Source: Rhodothalassium salexigens DSM 2132 | Lineage (GTDB): Bacteria; Pseudomonadota; Alphaproteobacteria; Sphingomonadales; Rhodothalassiaceae | Assembly: GCF_004341375.1 (NCBI RefSeq) | Contig: NZ_SLXO01000005.1 | Coordinates: 168,831-232,830 of the forward strand | Reading direction: 5' to 3' | Length of the DNA stretch: 64,000 bases | Shown: one piece after another, positions 53,911 to 62,058 of the stretch | Layout of the letters: every line of letters begins with the position of its first letter | Numbering within the stretch: position 1 is the stretch's first letter | Translations under genes and position numbers: made by a program | Notes under the pieces: model-generated | Databases searched by the model: none | The model's input: only the letters and a program-made list of their open reading frames with translations | What the model was told of the DNA's origin: nothing

Positions 53911-55361
53911 CCGGCCGCCGGTTGATGGTGCTCGGCACCGGCTCGGACGTGGGCAAGAGCCTGCTGGTCGCCGGGCTCGCCCGCGCCTATGCCCGGCGCG
54001 GCCTCAAGGTGGCGCCGTTCAAGGCCCAGAACATGTCCAACAACGCCGCGGTCACCGCCGACGGCGGCGAGATCGGTCGCGCCCAGGCGTTGCAGGCGCG
54101 CGCCGCCGGCCTGGCGCCGTCGGTGCATATGAACCCGGTGCTGCTCAAGCCCGAAACCGACGTGGACGCGCAACTGGTGGTGCACGGGCGGGTGCATGGG
54201 CGCTATTCGGCGGCCGCCTATCAGCAGATCAAGCCCGCGCTTTTGGGCAGCGTGTGCGCCAGCCTCGACCGGCTGGCGGGCGAGGCCGACCTGGTGCTGG
54301 TCGAGGGTGCGGGCAGCGGCGCCGAGCGCTATCTGCGCCGCCAGGACATTTCCAACATGGGCCTGGCCGAGGCCGCCGACCTGCCCGCCGTGTTGGTGGG
54401 CGACGAGGCGCGCGGCGGCGTCACGGCGGCGGCGGTCGGCCATCATCGGCTGTGGACCGAGGCCGAGCGCGCGCGTGTCGCCGGCGTGATCGTCAACAAG
54501 TTTCGCGGCGACCCGGCGGTGTTCGCGCCGGCCGCCGCCGACATCGCCGCCGAGACCGGCTGGCCGGTGCTTGCCCTGGTGCGTTGGTCGGCAGCCGCGC
54601 GCGCCCTGCCCGAGGAGGATTCGCTCGGCATCGGCCGGCGGCGCGGGCGCGCCGGCGCGCTGGTGGTGGCGGTGCCCGAACTGCCGCGCCTGGCCAATTT
54701 CGACGATCTGGACCCGCTGGCCGGCGAGCCCGGCGTCGACCTGCGCTGGGTGCGCCCGGGCCAGCCGATCCCCGCCGAGGCCGACGTGGTGGTGCTGTTG
54801 GGCACCAAGGCGACGCGCGCGGCCATGGCGGCGCTCACCGATGAGGGCTGGGACGTGGACATCGCCGCCCATGTGCGCCGCGGCGGCCGGGTAGTGGGCC
54901 TGTGCGGCGGCTTCCAGATGCTCGGCCGAACGGTGCGCGACCCCGGCGGCATCGAGGGACCGGCGGGCGAAACGCCGGGGCTCGCCCTGTTGGCGATCGA
55001 CACCCGGATCACCGCGACCAAGCGGCTGGTCGAGGTCGACGCCGAAGAGCGGCGCAGCGGCGCGCGGGTCACCGGCTACGAGATGCATATGGGCGTCAGC
55101 GAGGGCGCCGGGCTCGACCGGCCGTGGCTGAGCCTCGACGGCGAGCCCGAAGGCGCGGTGTCGGCCGACGGCCGGGTCATGGGCTCTTATGTGCACGGCC
55201 TGTTCGCCTCGGACGGGTTTCGCCGCCACTGGCTGGCCGACCAAGGCGCCACCGCCGGCGCGTTGAACCATGACCAACGGCTCGACCGGGCGCTCGACGC
55301 CTTCGCCGACGACCTGGCCGCCGATATCGACCTGGACGCCTTGCTGGCGATCGCGCGCTAG
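53907..55361 (+). CDS. cobQ: CobQ, cobyric acid synthase (copy 2)
   Basis: This 484-residue second CobQ is coupled to the first by ATGA. All active-site landmarks are intact: LGTGSDVGKSLLVAGLARA, KVAPFKAQNMSNNAAV, the nucleophile in VVGLCGGFQMLGR, and GSYVHG. Its length is that of a normal CobQ. Long stretches are nearly identical in DNA to copy 1, especially in the glutaminase half (53390-53560 against 54845-55015), while other parts differ clearly. Both copies look functional. Confidence 0.93.
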   Translation: MTGRRLMVLGTGSDVGKSLLVAGLARAYARRGLKVAPFKAQNMSNNAAVTADGGEIGRAQALQARAAGLAPSVHMNPVLLKPETDVDAQLVVHGRVHGRYSAAAYQQIKPALLGSVCASLDRLAGEADLVLVEGAGSGAERYLRRQDISNMGLAEAADLPAVLVGDEARGGVTAAAVGHHRLWTEAERARVAGVIVNKFRGDPAVFAPAAADIAAETGWPVLALVRWSAAARALPEEDSLGIGRRRGRAGALVVAVPELPRLANFDDLDPLAGEPGVDLRWVRPGQPIPAEADVVVLLGTKATRAAMAALTDEGWDVDIAAHVRRGGRVVGLCGGFQMLGRTVRDPGGIEGPAGETPGLALLAIDTRITATKRLVEVDAEERRSGARVTGYEMHMGVSEGAGLDRPWLSLDGEPEGAVSADGRVMGSYVHGLFASDGFRRHWLADQGATAGALNHDQRLDRALDAFADDLAADIDLDALLAIAR

Positions 55362-55368
55362 GGGCCGC

Positions 55369-55749
55369 TCATGACCCCTGGTCCGCGGTGTCGTCGCCAG
55401 GGGCGCCATCATCGCCGGCTTGGCCGGACGGCTTGGGGCGGCGGGTCGGCGGCTCGGTTTGCGGCTTGCCCGACCAGGGAACCGGGTATTCCAACCAGCG
55501 CTGGATGAAGTTCCACGATTTCAGATAGCCGTCATGGGGCAGCGTGCAGGCCGAACAGTCCTTGCGCGTCAGGCCGTTCTTGTCGGTGAAGGTCTGATAG
55601 GGGCCGGGACATTCATAGGCGATCAGCGGACAATAACAGAACAGGCAGTTGAACTCGCGCTGGACGCCTTGATGGCAGGGCAGGAACGGGCAGTCGGTGT
55701 TGGTGAAGCCCTTGAAGCGATCGTTGGTGGTCGTGTCCTTGGGTTGCAC
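55369..55749 (-). CDS. Cysteine-rich small-domain protein under a cobalamin riboswitch
   Basis: This 126-residue protein has eight cysteines in its first 70 residues: CPFLPCH (20, 25), CLFCYC (35, 38, 40), Cys47, and CSAC (65, 68). This resembles the cysteine-rich small domain found beside cobalamin genes in many bacteria and archaea, probably a metal-site protein; no reaction is known. GTG 55749 was chosen for the AGAGGAG site six bases upstream; longer frames run through the leader. It is convergent with cobQ copy 2 and is the only gene read from the riboswitch at 55960-56130. Confidence 0.75.
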   Translation of the reverse strand: MQPKDTTTNDRFKGFTNTDCPFLPCHQGVQREFNCLFCYCPLIAYECPGPYQTFTDKNGLTRKDCSACTLPHDGYLKSWNFIQRWLEYPVPWSGKPQTEPPTRRPKPSGQAGDDGAPGDDTADQGS

Positions 55750-55959
55750 AGGCAACTCCTCTCCGGTCCGGTCCCGGGGGCGGCGCGCAGATGACCGCGC
55801 GGACCCGCGCCGGGGCGTGGGTGGCCGGCCCACACGCGGGGGTATGGGCTCGACCTTCGACCGTGGGGGGTTGATGGGCGGAGACGACGGCCGCACGCGG
55901 CGGTCGCAGCCGCCGGCGTGCACCCCAGCCTCCGGGCCCGCCGCCCGGGGTCAGTTCAT

Positions 55960-56130
55960 CGGTCCTGGCAGGTCTCCTGGCTCGCGGGTCGGGGCCGCGC
56001 CGCCCACCTTCCCGGCGCAAGGCCAGTGGCTTTCGGGCGGAGGCTCGCCGCTTACAGTTGCGGGGGCAGCGCCGGTTTCGCACCGGCTTCCCTTTTCACT
56101 CCCCAAGGGGTGGGGAGCACCAGAACGCGC
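55960..56130 (-). promoter_or_regulatory. Cobalamin riboswitch upstream of the cysteine-rich gene
   Basis: The minus strand carries the B12 box AGCCAGGAGACCTGCC (55967-55982), preceded by CGCAACTGTAAGCGGCGAGC and GGGAAGCCGGTGCGAAACC. A TTGACA -35 box (56161-56166) overlaps the cobU stop upstream. About 210 bases separate the box from the gene start. Confidence 0.9.
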
Positions 56131-56162
56131 TCCCCTCCTGGTGCCGGGCCGGCCGCGATCTG

Positions 56163-56693
56163 TCAAGCGGGCGTGGCGGCGGTCGGGCCTTTGACCGGCA
56201 GGGCCACCCCGGCGACCACATAGACGACGGTTTCGGCCCGGGCCGCGATACGCTGGGCCACCGCGCCTTGGGCGTCGACGAACGCGCGGGCAAGGGCGTT
56301 GTCGGGCACTGGGTCCCAACCGACTTCGTTCGCGACCAGAACCACCGGGCTGCGCTGGCGATCGAGCGCGTCGAGCAGCGCGTCGGCGGGCCCACACCAG
56401 TCGCGCCCGTCCAGCAGCAGGTTCGACAGCCACAGGGTCAGGCATTCCACCAGCCGCGGTCCCTGCCCGTCGCTCCGATCCAGCGCGCCGACCAAGTCGA
56501 TGGGCTCCTCGACGGTGCGCCAGCCGGCGCCGCGCTGGGTCCGGTGGTGGACGATACGCGCGCGCATCTCATCGTCATAGGCGCGCGCGGTGGCCACGTA
56601 GATGGGCTGGCCGCCGATGGCGCGCACACTCGCCTCGGCATGTCGGCTCTTGCCCGACCGGGCAGCGCCGATGATCAAACTGACGGCCGCCAC
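56163..56693 (-). CDS. cobU: CobU/CobP, adenosylcobinamide kinase / guanylyltransferase
   Basis: This 176-residue bifunctional enzyme phosphorylates adenosylcobinamide and transfers GMP to it. It has the P-loop IIGAARSGKSRHAE, YVATARAYDDEMRARIVHHR and VANEVGWDPVPDNALARAF. The GTG at 56693 was chosen because a GGGAGG site lies eight bases upstream and the protein then matches the usual family length; a GTG at 56720 gives nine more residues. Its stop sits just before the riboswitch of the next minus-strand gene. Confidence 0.92.
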   Translation of the reverse strand: MAAVSLIIGAARSGKSRHAEASVRAIGGQPIYVATARAYDDEMRARIVHHRTQRGAGWRTVEEPIDLVGALDRSDGQGPRLVECLTLWLSNLLLDGRDWCGPADALLDALDRQRSPVVLVANEVGWDPVPDNALARAFVDAQGAVAQRIAARAETVVYVVAGVALPVKGPTAATPA

Positions 56694-57056
56694 AAGCTCA
56701 ACCTCCCAAACGATGGCCACGCCGCCTTCCCTAGGCCGGGCATTGCGCCGCCTTCAAGGCTTATCGAACCGCGACTTCACACCGCAGGAACACTTTGATC
56801 GCTCAGAGAGGGACCAACCCCGGAACAGACTTAACGTCTGATCGAAGACAATCCAGGAATCAGGTCAACGCCCAGGGCTGAGAGCCCGTGTCGGAACAAG
56901 AGCCCCGTCCGCATCACGATCGACCTGAACCGGTCCTTGGGACGGCTCGCCCCGATCCCGCAAAGGTGGCGTCCCATGCAGCGATCGCGTTTTTTTGAAC
57001 GGACCGTCGGGCAGGAACCGATTGTTGTGATGCAAATAAGCTGATATGGTGCAACT
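56694..57056. other. Intergenic stretch between cobU and a small ORF
   Basis: About 360 bases with lower GC than the surroundings hold no gene I can support. A small inverted repeat, CAGACTTAACGTCTG (56826-56840), and a T-run near 56991 are present. The last 35 bases hold the promoter of the following small ORF. Confidence 0.5.
57022..57050 (+). promoter_or_regulatory. Sigma-70-type promoter, possibly for a leaderless gene
   Basis: A -35 TTGTTG (57022-57027), a 17-base spacer and a -10 TATGGT (57045-57050) are followed seven bases later by the ATG of the small ORF at 57057. Confidence 0.45.
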
Positions 57057-57389
57057 ATGCCCAACCGTCGCGCCATCAGTCGTCCCAAAAGTCTGATCCC
57101 GGAACTGCTCCAGGCCGTTCTGCTGGGCGCGCTCACTCTGTTCACTCTGGGCGAAGTGGACGCCGGGCGACTGCTCGCCGACGACGATGTGGTCAGCGAA
57201 GCCCATTTGCTGTTCTCAACCGGCGACCTGCCGACCGAAGACGGGGCCGCCCCGATGGCGCCCAGTGCCGGGCCGATCGTGCCCTTCGGCGTTCCCGGTG
57301 CCGCCCTCCCCTGTCGCGCCGCCACCGAGGCCCAGCCGACACGGACAGGTACTCGCCCAGCCGTGCGCGCCCCTCCTCACGCCGCTTAA
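57057..57389 (+). CDS. Hypothetical 110-residue protein
   Basis: This is a small open frame with an amphipathic or membrane-like segment (LIPELLQAVLLGALTLFTLGEVDAG) and then a Pro/Ala/Thr-rich tail. No family is recognised. Support comes from a plausible promoter placed so that the transcript would start at or near the ATG; there is no ribosome site. It lies upstream of the RND efflux operon on the same strand, with a 375-base gap. Confidence 0.35.
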   Translation: MPNRRAISRPKSLIPELLQAVLLGALTLFTLGEVDAGRLLADDDVVSEAHLLFSTGDLPTEDGAAPMAPSAGPIVPFGVPGAALPCRAATEAQPTRTGTRPAVRAPPHAA

Positions 57390-57764
57390 CAACGGCGCCA
57401 CTTCCCCGTCGCCCATTCCGCACCTCGAAAACGCCCGCGCCCTCGGTTGGGTCTCATGAACGAAACCCGCCGCGTGGCGTTCCCGTCGTCCTCAACGGCC
57501 TGACGCAGTCGGTCACCTTTGCGCTTATGCGCCGGTGACCAGTGCCGCCGCGCACAGCGATGAGGCGACCTGCATACGCTGCGCCGAGGGCTCCGGCCGC
57601 TGTCGAGGTACCGGGTTGGTCGATCCGTCCGACCGTGTCGATGAGACCGGTCCGACGCCGGGGCGCGACCGCCGTCACGTCACCCCATTCCCCTTCATCC
57701 GCGATTGCTCCCCACCGACGCCAGGCGTCCGGTGGCTCCGCGAGCCCTGCGAGACGAACAGACA
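57390..57764 (+). other. Leader region of the RND efflux operon
   Basis: The 375 bases before the adaptor gene contain no supported gene. A perfect inverted repeat GGTCACC...GGTGACC (57511-57540) is the only clear structure. A regulator site or promoter is expected here, but I cannot place a convincing -35/-10 pair. Confidence 0.45.
57511..57540. repeat. Inverted repeat upstream of the RND operon
   Basis: Seven-base arms GGTCACC (57511-57517) and GGTGACC (57534-57540) flank an inner GCGC-TTAT-GCGC hairpin. It could be an operator for an efflux regulator or a transcript hairpin. No T-run follows it. Confidence 0.5.
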
Positions 57765-58871
57765 ATGACAAGACCTTTTGCCGACCGACCGTTGCTGGTC
57801 ACCAGCCTGTGCATCCTGATCGGCCTGACCGCCTGCCAGCCCACCCCCGAGGGCGACGGCGGCGAACACCATCATGGCCGCTTGGTGGTCAGCCAGCCGA
57901 TCGAACGCGACGTGGCGATCACCCGCGATTATGTGGCGCAGATCCATTCCAGCCGGCATATCGAGATCGCGGCGCTGGAACCGGGCTACCTGGAAACCGT
58001 CGCGGTCCAGGAAGGCCAGCGCGTGAAAAAGGGCCAGGCGATGTTCAAGATCCTGCCCTTGACCTATCAGGCCGAACTGGAACGCGCCGCGGCCGAAACG
58101 CAAGCCGCGCGGGTCGAGTATGACAACACCGAACGTCTGACCCGCAACGATGTGGTTTCGGACAGCGAATTGGCGCTCGCCAAGGCCAAGTACCAACGCG
58201 CCAAGGCTGAACAGCAGCTGGCCCAAACCCATCTGGGCTTTACCGATATCAAGGCGCCTTTCAGCGGCATCATGGACCGGCTGGAAATGCGCGAAGGCAG
58301 CTTGGTGGAGGAAGGCGACCTGTTGACCACGCTGTCCGACAACAGCCACATGTGGGTCTATTTCAACATCCCCGAAGCCGAATATCTGGACTATGCGAGC
58401 AGTCCCGAAGGCGTCATCGGCCGTGAGGTGCGGCTGTTGATGGCCAACAACAAACTGTTCGATGAGCCGGGCACCATCACCACCATCGAAGCGACCTTCA
58501 ACAATCAGACCGGGACGATCCCGTTTCGCGCCGATTTCCCGAACCCAACCGGGCTGCTGCGCCATGGTCAGACCGGCAACATCCTACTGACCACGCAGGT
58601 CCCCGACGCGCTTTTGGTCCCGCAAAAGGCCACCTTCGAGGTCCTGGACCACACCTATGTCTTCGTCGTCGACGCCGACAATGTGGTGCACCAGCGCCGT
58701 GTCCACATCGGCGAGGAACTCGAAGACCTGTTCGTGATCGACGGCGGACTCGAAGAGGATGAGCGCATCCTGCTCGAAGGGCTGCGCCAGGTGCGCGACG
58801 GCCAGCACATCGACTTCACCTTCGAGCCGCCGGCAGCCGCCTTCGCCGACCTCAAGCTGCCGGCCGAGTGA
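57765..58871 (+). CDS. RND efflux periplasmic adaptor lipoprotein
   Basis: This 368-residue membrane fusion protein of the AcrA/MexE type has lipobox LTAC near residue 24. The lipoyl-like motifs YLETVAVQEGQRVKKGQAMF and LGFTDIKAPFSGIMDRLEMREGSLVEEGD flank a coiled-coil hairpin. The beta-barrel segment WVYFNIPEAEYLDY follows. It links the inner-membrane pump to the outer-membrane duct. ATG 57765 directly precedes the signal peptide. The RND gene begins 15 bases after its stop. Confidence 0.93.
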   Translation: MTRPFADRPLLVTSLCILIGLTACQPTPEGDGGEHHHGRLVVSQPIERDVAITRDYVAQIHSSRHIEIAALEPGYLETVAVQEGQRVKKGQAMFKILPLTYQAELERAAAETQAARVEYDNTERLTRNDVVSDSELALAKAKYQRAKAEQQLAQTHLGFTDIKAPFSGIMDRLEMREGSLVEEGDLLTTLSDNSHMWVYFNIPEAEYLDYASSPEGVIGREVRLLMANNKLFDEPGTITTIEATFNNQTGTIPFRADFPNPTGLLRHGQTGNILLTTQVPDALLVPQKATFEVLDHTYVFVVDADNVVHQRRVHIGEELEDLFVIDGGLEEDERILLEGLRQVRDGQHIDFTFEPPAAAFADLKLPAE

Positions 58872-58885
58872 GAGGGAGAGGACCG

Positions 58886-61800
58886 ATGTTTTCCAAGATC
58901 CTGCACCGGCCGGCCCTGGCCATCGTGATCTCGCTGATCCTGCTGTTCCTGGGCGCTCTGGCCATCGTCACCCTGCCGGTTTCGCAATTTCCGTCGGTGG
59001 CGCCACCGCGGGTGGTGATCTCCATCGCCTATCCCGGCGCCAGCGCCAAGGTGCTCGAAGATTCCGTGCTGATCCCGCTCGAACGCTCGATCAACGGCGT
59101 TCAGGACATGAAATACATGATCTCCGACGCCACCAGCGCCGGCGAGGCGACCATCCAGGTGGTCTTCTATCAGGGCACAGACCCCAATGAGGCGGTGGTC
59201 AATGTGACCAACCGGGTCAACAAGGTGAAGTCCCTGCTACCGCCGCTGGTCCAACGCGAAGGGGTGATCATCAATCGCGTCCAACCGCAGATGCTGATGT
59301 ACGTGAACCTGTACAGCACGCAGGACGACGCCGATATGAAGTTTCTGTTCAACTATGCCGGCGTCAATCTGCTGCCCGAGATCAAGCGGATCAAGGGCGT
59401 CGGCAACGCCTCGATCCTGGGCAGCCGGCAGTACGCCATGCGGGTCTGGCTCAAGCCAGACCGGATGCGCGCCTATGACGTCTCCACCGAACAGGTGATG
59501 GAGGCGCTGGCCGAACAGAGCGTGATCGGCTCGCCCGGACGACTCGGCCGAGCGTCGGGCGCCACCTCGCAATCGCTGGAATATGTGCTCACCTATCAGG
59601 GGCGGTACAAAACCCCTGAACAATATGGCGACATCATCCTGCGCGCTACCGAAGAGGGCGAAATCCTGCACCTGAAAGACGTAGCACGGATCGAACTGGG
59701 CAGCGAATTCTACGACATCTACTCCAACCTGGATGGCCACCCCTCAGCCGCCATCGTGCTCAAGCAGAGCTACGGCAGCAACGCCCAGGACGTGATCGCG
59801 CGCGTCAAGGACAAGCTCGACGAGATCAAAGCCGAGTCCTTCCCGCCGGGCATGGACTATGAGATCAGTTACGATGTCTCCAGTTTCCTCGACGCGTCGA
59901 TCGAAAAGGTGCTGCACACCCTGATCGAAGCCTTCCTGCTGGTCGCCCTGGTGGTGTTCGTGTTCCTCGGCGACTGGCGTTCGACCCTGATCCCGACGCT
60001 GGCGGTACCGGTGTCGCTGATCGGCACCTTCTTCTTCATGCAGGTGCTGGGCGTGAACATCAATCTGATCACGCTGTTCGCGCTGGTACTGGCGATCGGG
60101 ATCGTGGTCGACAACGCCATCGTGGTGGTCGAAGCCGTCCACGCCAAGATGCACGAAACCAATCTGTCGCCCTACCGGGCCACCCAAGAGGTGCTGCACG
60201 AGATCGCCGGCGCGATCATCGCCATCACCCTGGTGATGACCGCGGTGTTCGTACCGGTCACCTTCATGACCGGGCCGGTGGGCGTGTTCTATCGCCAATT
60301 CTCGATCACCATGGCAGTGGCGATCGTGCTGTCCGGGGTGGTGGCGCTGACCCTGACGCCGGTGTTGTGCGCGATGATCCTTAAACGACCGTCGAGCGAG
60401 CCGCGTCGCCGAGGCCCGCTCGGCCTAGCCCTCGACACCTTCAACAGGGGCTTCGACCGAGTTACCGGCGGCTATATGGCGATTCTGCGTCGGATCGTGC
60501 CGCGCCGGGTGGTGACCTTCGGGGTGCTGGCCGCCTGCGGCGCCGGCATCTACGCGCTCAACACCCAATTGCCCGCTGGCTTCATCCCCAATGAAGACCA
60601 GGGCATGCTCTACGCCATCATCCAGACACCACCGGGGTCCACGCTCGAACGCACCTACGCCAAAACCCGCGAGTTGCAGGAGATCGCCGAGACCATCGAG
60701 GGCGTCCAGTCGGTGTCCGCACTGGCCGGCTATGAAGTGCTGACCGAAGGCCGCGGCTCCAATGCCGGCACCAGCCTGATCAACCTCAAACCATGGAGTG
60801 AACGCGACAAGACGATCGATGACATCGTCGAGGAATTGGAAGAAAAGACCCGCGAAATCTCGGGCGCGACGATCGAGTTCTTCGGTCCGCCGGCGGTGCC
60901 CGGCTATGGCGCGGCGGGCGGCTTTTCGCTGCGGCTGTTGGACAAGACCAACAGCGGCGACTATGGCCGTCTGGGCGAGGTCAATGAGCGGTTCATGGCG
61001 GCCTTGCGCGAGCGGCCGGAACTGCGCGGCTTGTTCACCTTCTTCAGCGCCAACTACCCCCAATACGAGTTGCTCATCAACAATCGGGTCGCCATGCAGA
61101 AGGGCGTGTCGATCGGCAAGGCGCTCGACACTCTGTCGATCCTGATCGGCAGCACTTACGAGCAGGGGTTCATCCGGTTCGGCCGCTTCTACAAGGTCTA
61201 TGTCCAGGCCGACGCGCAATACCGGCGCATGCCCTCGGATCTCGACGACCTCTATGTGGAGAACGAGGCCGGTGAGATGGTGCCCTATTCGGCGTTCATG
61301 AGCGTGCGCAAGAAGCAGGGCCTCAACGAGATCACCCGCTATAACGCCTACCCCTCGGCCGCCATTCAGGGCGCACCGGCCAAGGGCTTCAGCAGCGGCG
61401 ACACCATCGCGGCGATCAAACAGGTGGCCGACGAGGTGCTACCGCGCGGCTACGACATCGCCTGGGCCGGCTTGTCGTTCGACCAGGCCCAGCGCGGCAA
61501 TGAAGCCCTCTACATCTTCATCGTCGTTCTGGTGTTCGTCTATCTGGTGCTGGTCGGCCAGTATGAGAGCTTCCTGCTGCCACTGGCGGTGATCATCTCG
61601 TTGCCGGTGGGCGTGCTGGGCTCGTTCCTGCTGCTCAAGCTCATGGGGCTGGAAAACAACGTCTACGCCCAGGTGGGACTGGTGATGCTGGTCGGCCTGT
61701 TGGGCAAGAACGCGATCTTGATCGTCGAATTCGCGGTCCAAAAACACCGCGAGGGCCGGACCATCCTCGACGCCGCGATCGAAGGCGCACAGGTGCGCTT

Positions 61801-62056
61801 CCGTCCGATCCTGATGACCTCGTTCGCGTTCATCGCCGGCCTGGTGCCCCTGGTGCGGGCGACCGGCGCGGGCGCCATCGGCAACCGCACCATCGGCGCG
61901 TCGTCAGCCGGCGGCATGCTACTCGGAACGCTGCTCGGCGTGCTCATCGTGCCCGGCCTTTATTACGTGTTCGGCAAGCTCTCCGAGAACCGACACCTGA
62001 TCCAGGACGAGCACGACGCACCGCTCAGCGAAACCCTCGAATATGGAGACAAGTGA
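58886..62056 (+). CDS. RND multidrug efflux pump, HAE-1 family inner-membrane subunit
   Basis: This 1056-residue proton-driven pump has twelve helices and two large periplasmic loops. Proton-relay acidic residues are visible in helix 4 (LAIGIVVDNAIVVVEAV, two Asp region) and the matching Lys in helix 10 (GLLGKNAILIVEFA). Conserved FPSVAPPRVVISIAYPGASA and LPAGFIPNEDQGMLYAIIQTPPGST are typical of AcrB/MexF. ATG 58886 has a GGGAGAGG site. It is flanked by its adaptor and outer-membrane partner, so the tripartite system is complete. The substrate is unknown. Confidence 0.95.
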   Translation: MFSKILHRPALAIVISLILLFLGALAIVTLPVSQFPSVAPPRVVISIAYPGASAKVLEDSVLIPLERSINGVQDMKYMISDATSAGEATIQVVFYQGTDPNEAVVNVTNRVNKVKSLLPPLVQREGVIINRVQPQMLMYVNLYSTQDDADMKFLFNYAGVNLLPEIKRIKGVGNASILGSRQYAMRVWLKPDRMRAYDVSTEQVMEALAEQSVIGSPGRLGRASGATSQSLEYVLTYQGRYKTPEQYGDIILRATEEGEILHLKDVARIELGSEFYDIYSNLDGHPSAAIVLKQSYGSNAQDVIARVKDKLDEIKAESFPPGMDYEISYDVSSFLDASIEKVLHTLIEAFLLVALVVFVFLGDWRSTLIPTLAVPVSLIGTFFFMQVLGVNINLITLFALVLAIGIVVDNAIVVVEAVHAKMHETNLSPYRATQEVLHEIAGAIIAITLVMTAVFVPVTFMTGPVGVFYRQFSITMAVAIVLSGVVALTLTPVLCAMILKRPSSEPRRRGPLGLALDTFNRGFDRVTGGYMAILRRIVPRRVVTFGVLAACGAGIYALNTQLPAGFIPNEDQGMLYAIIQTPPGSTLERTYAKTRELQEIAETIEGVQSVSALAGYEVLTEGRGSNAGTSLINLKPWSERDKTIDDIVEELEEKTREISGATIEFFGPPAVPGYGAAGGFSLRLLDKTNSGDYGRLGEVNERFMAALRERPELRGLFTFFSANYPQYELLINNRVAMQKGVSIGKALDTLSILIGSTYEQGFIRFGRFYKVYVQADAQYRRMPSDLDDLYVENEAGEMVPYSAFMSVRKKQGLNEITRYNAYPSAAIQGAPAKGFSSGDTIAAIKQVADEVLPRGYDIAWAGLSFDQAQRGNEALYIFIVVLVFVYLVLVGQYESFLLPLAVIISLPVGVLGSFLLLKLMGLENNVYAQVGLVMLVGLLGKNAILIVEFAVQKHREGRTILDAAIEGAQVRFRPILMTSFAFIAGLVPLVRATGAGAIGNRTIGASSAGGMLLGTLLGVLIVPGLYYVFGKLSENRHLIQDEHDAPLSETLEYGDK

Positions 62057-62058
62057 CG

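Noticed and set aside
56831..57325. Minus-strand open frame between cobU and the RND operon
   Set aside because: It has Ser/Arg-rich low-complexity composition, no ribosome site and no family resemblance, and it overlaps the better-supported small ORF on the other strand.
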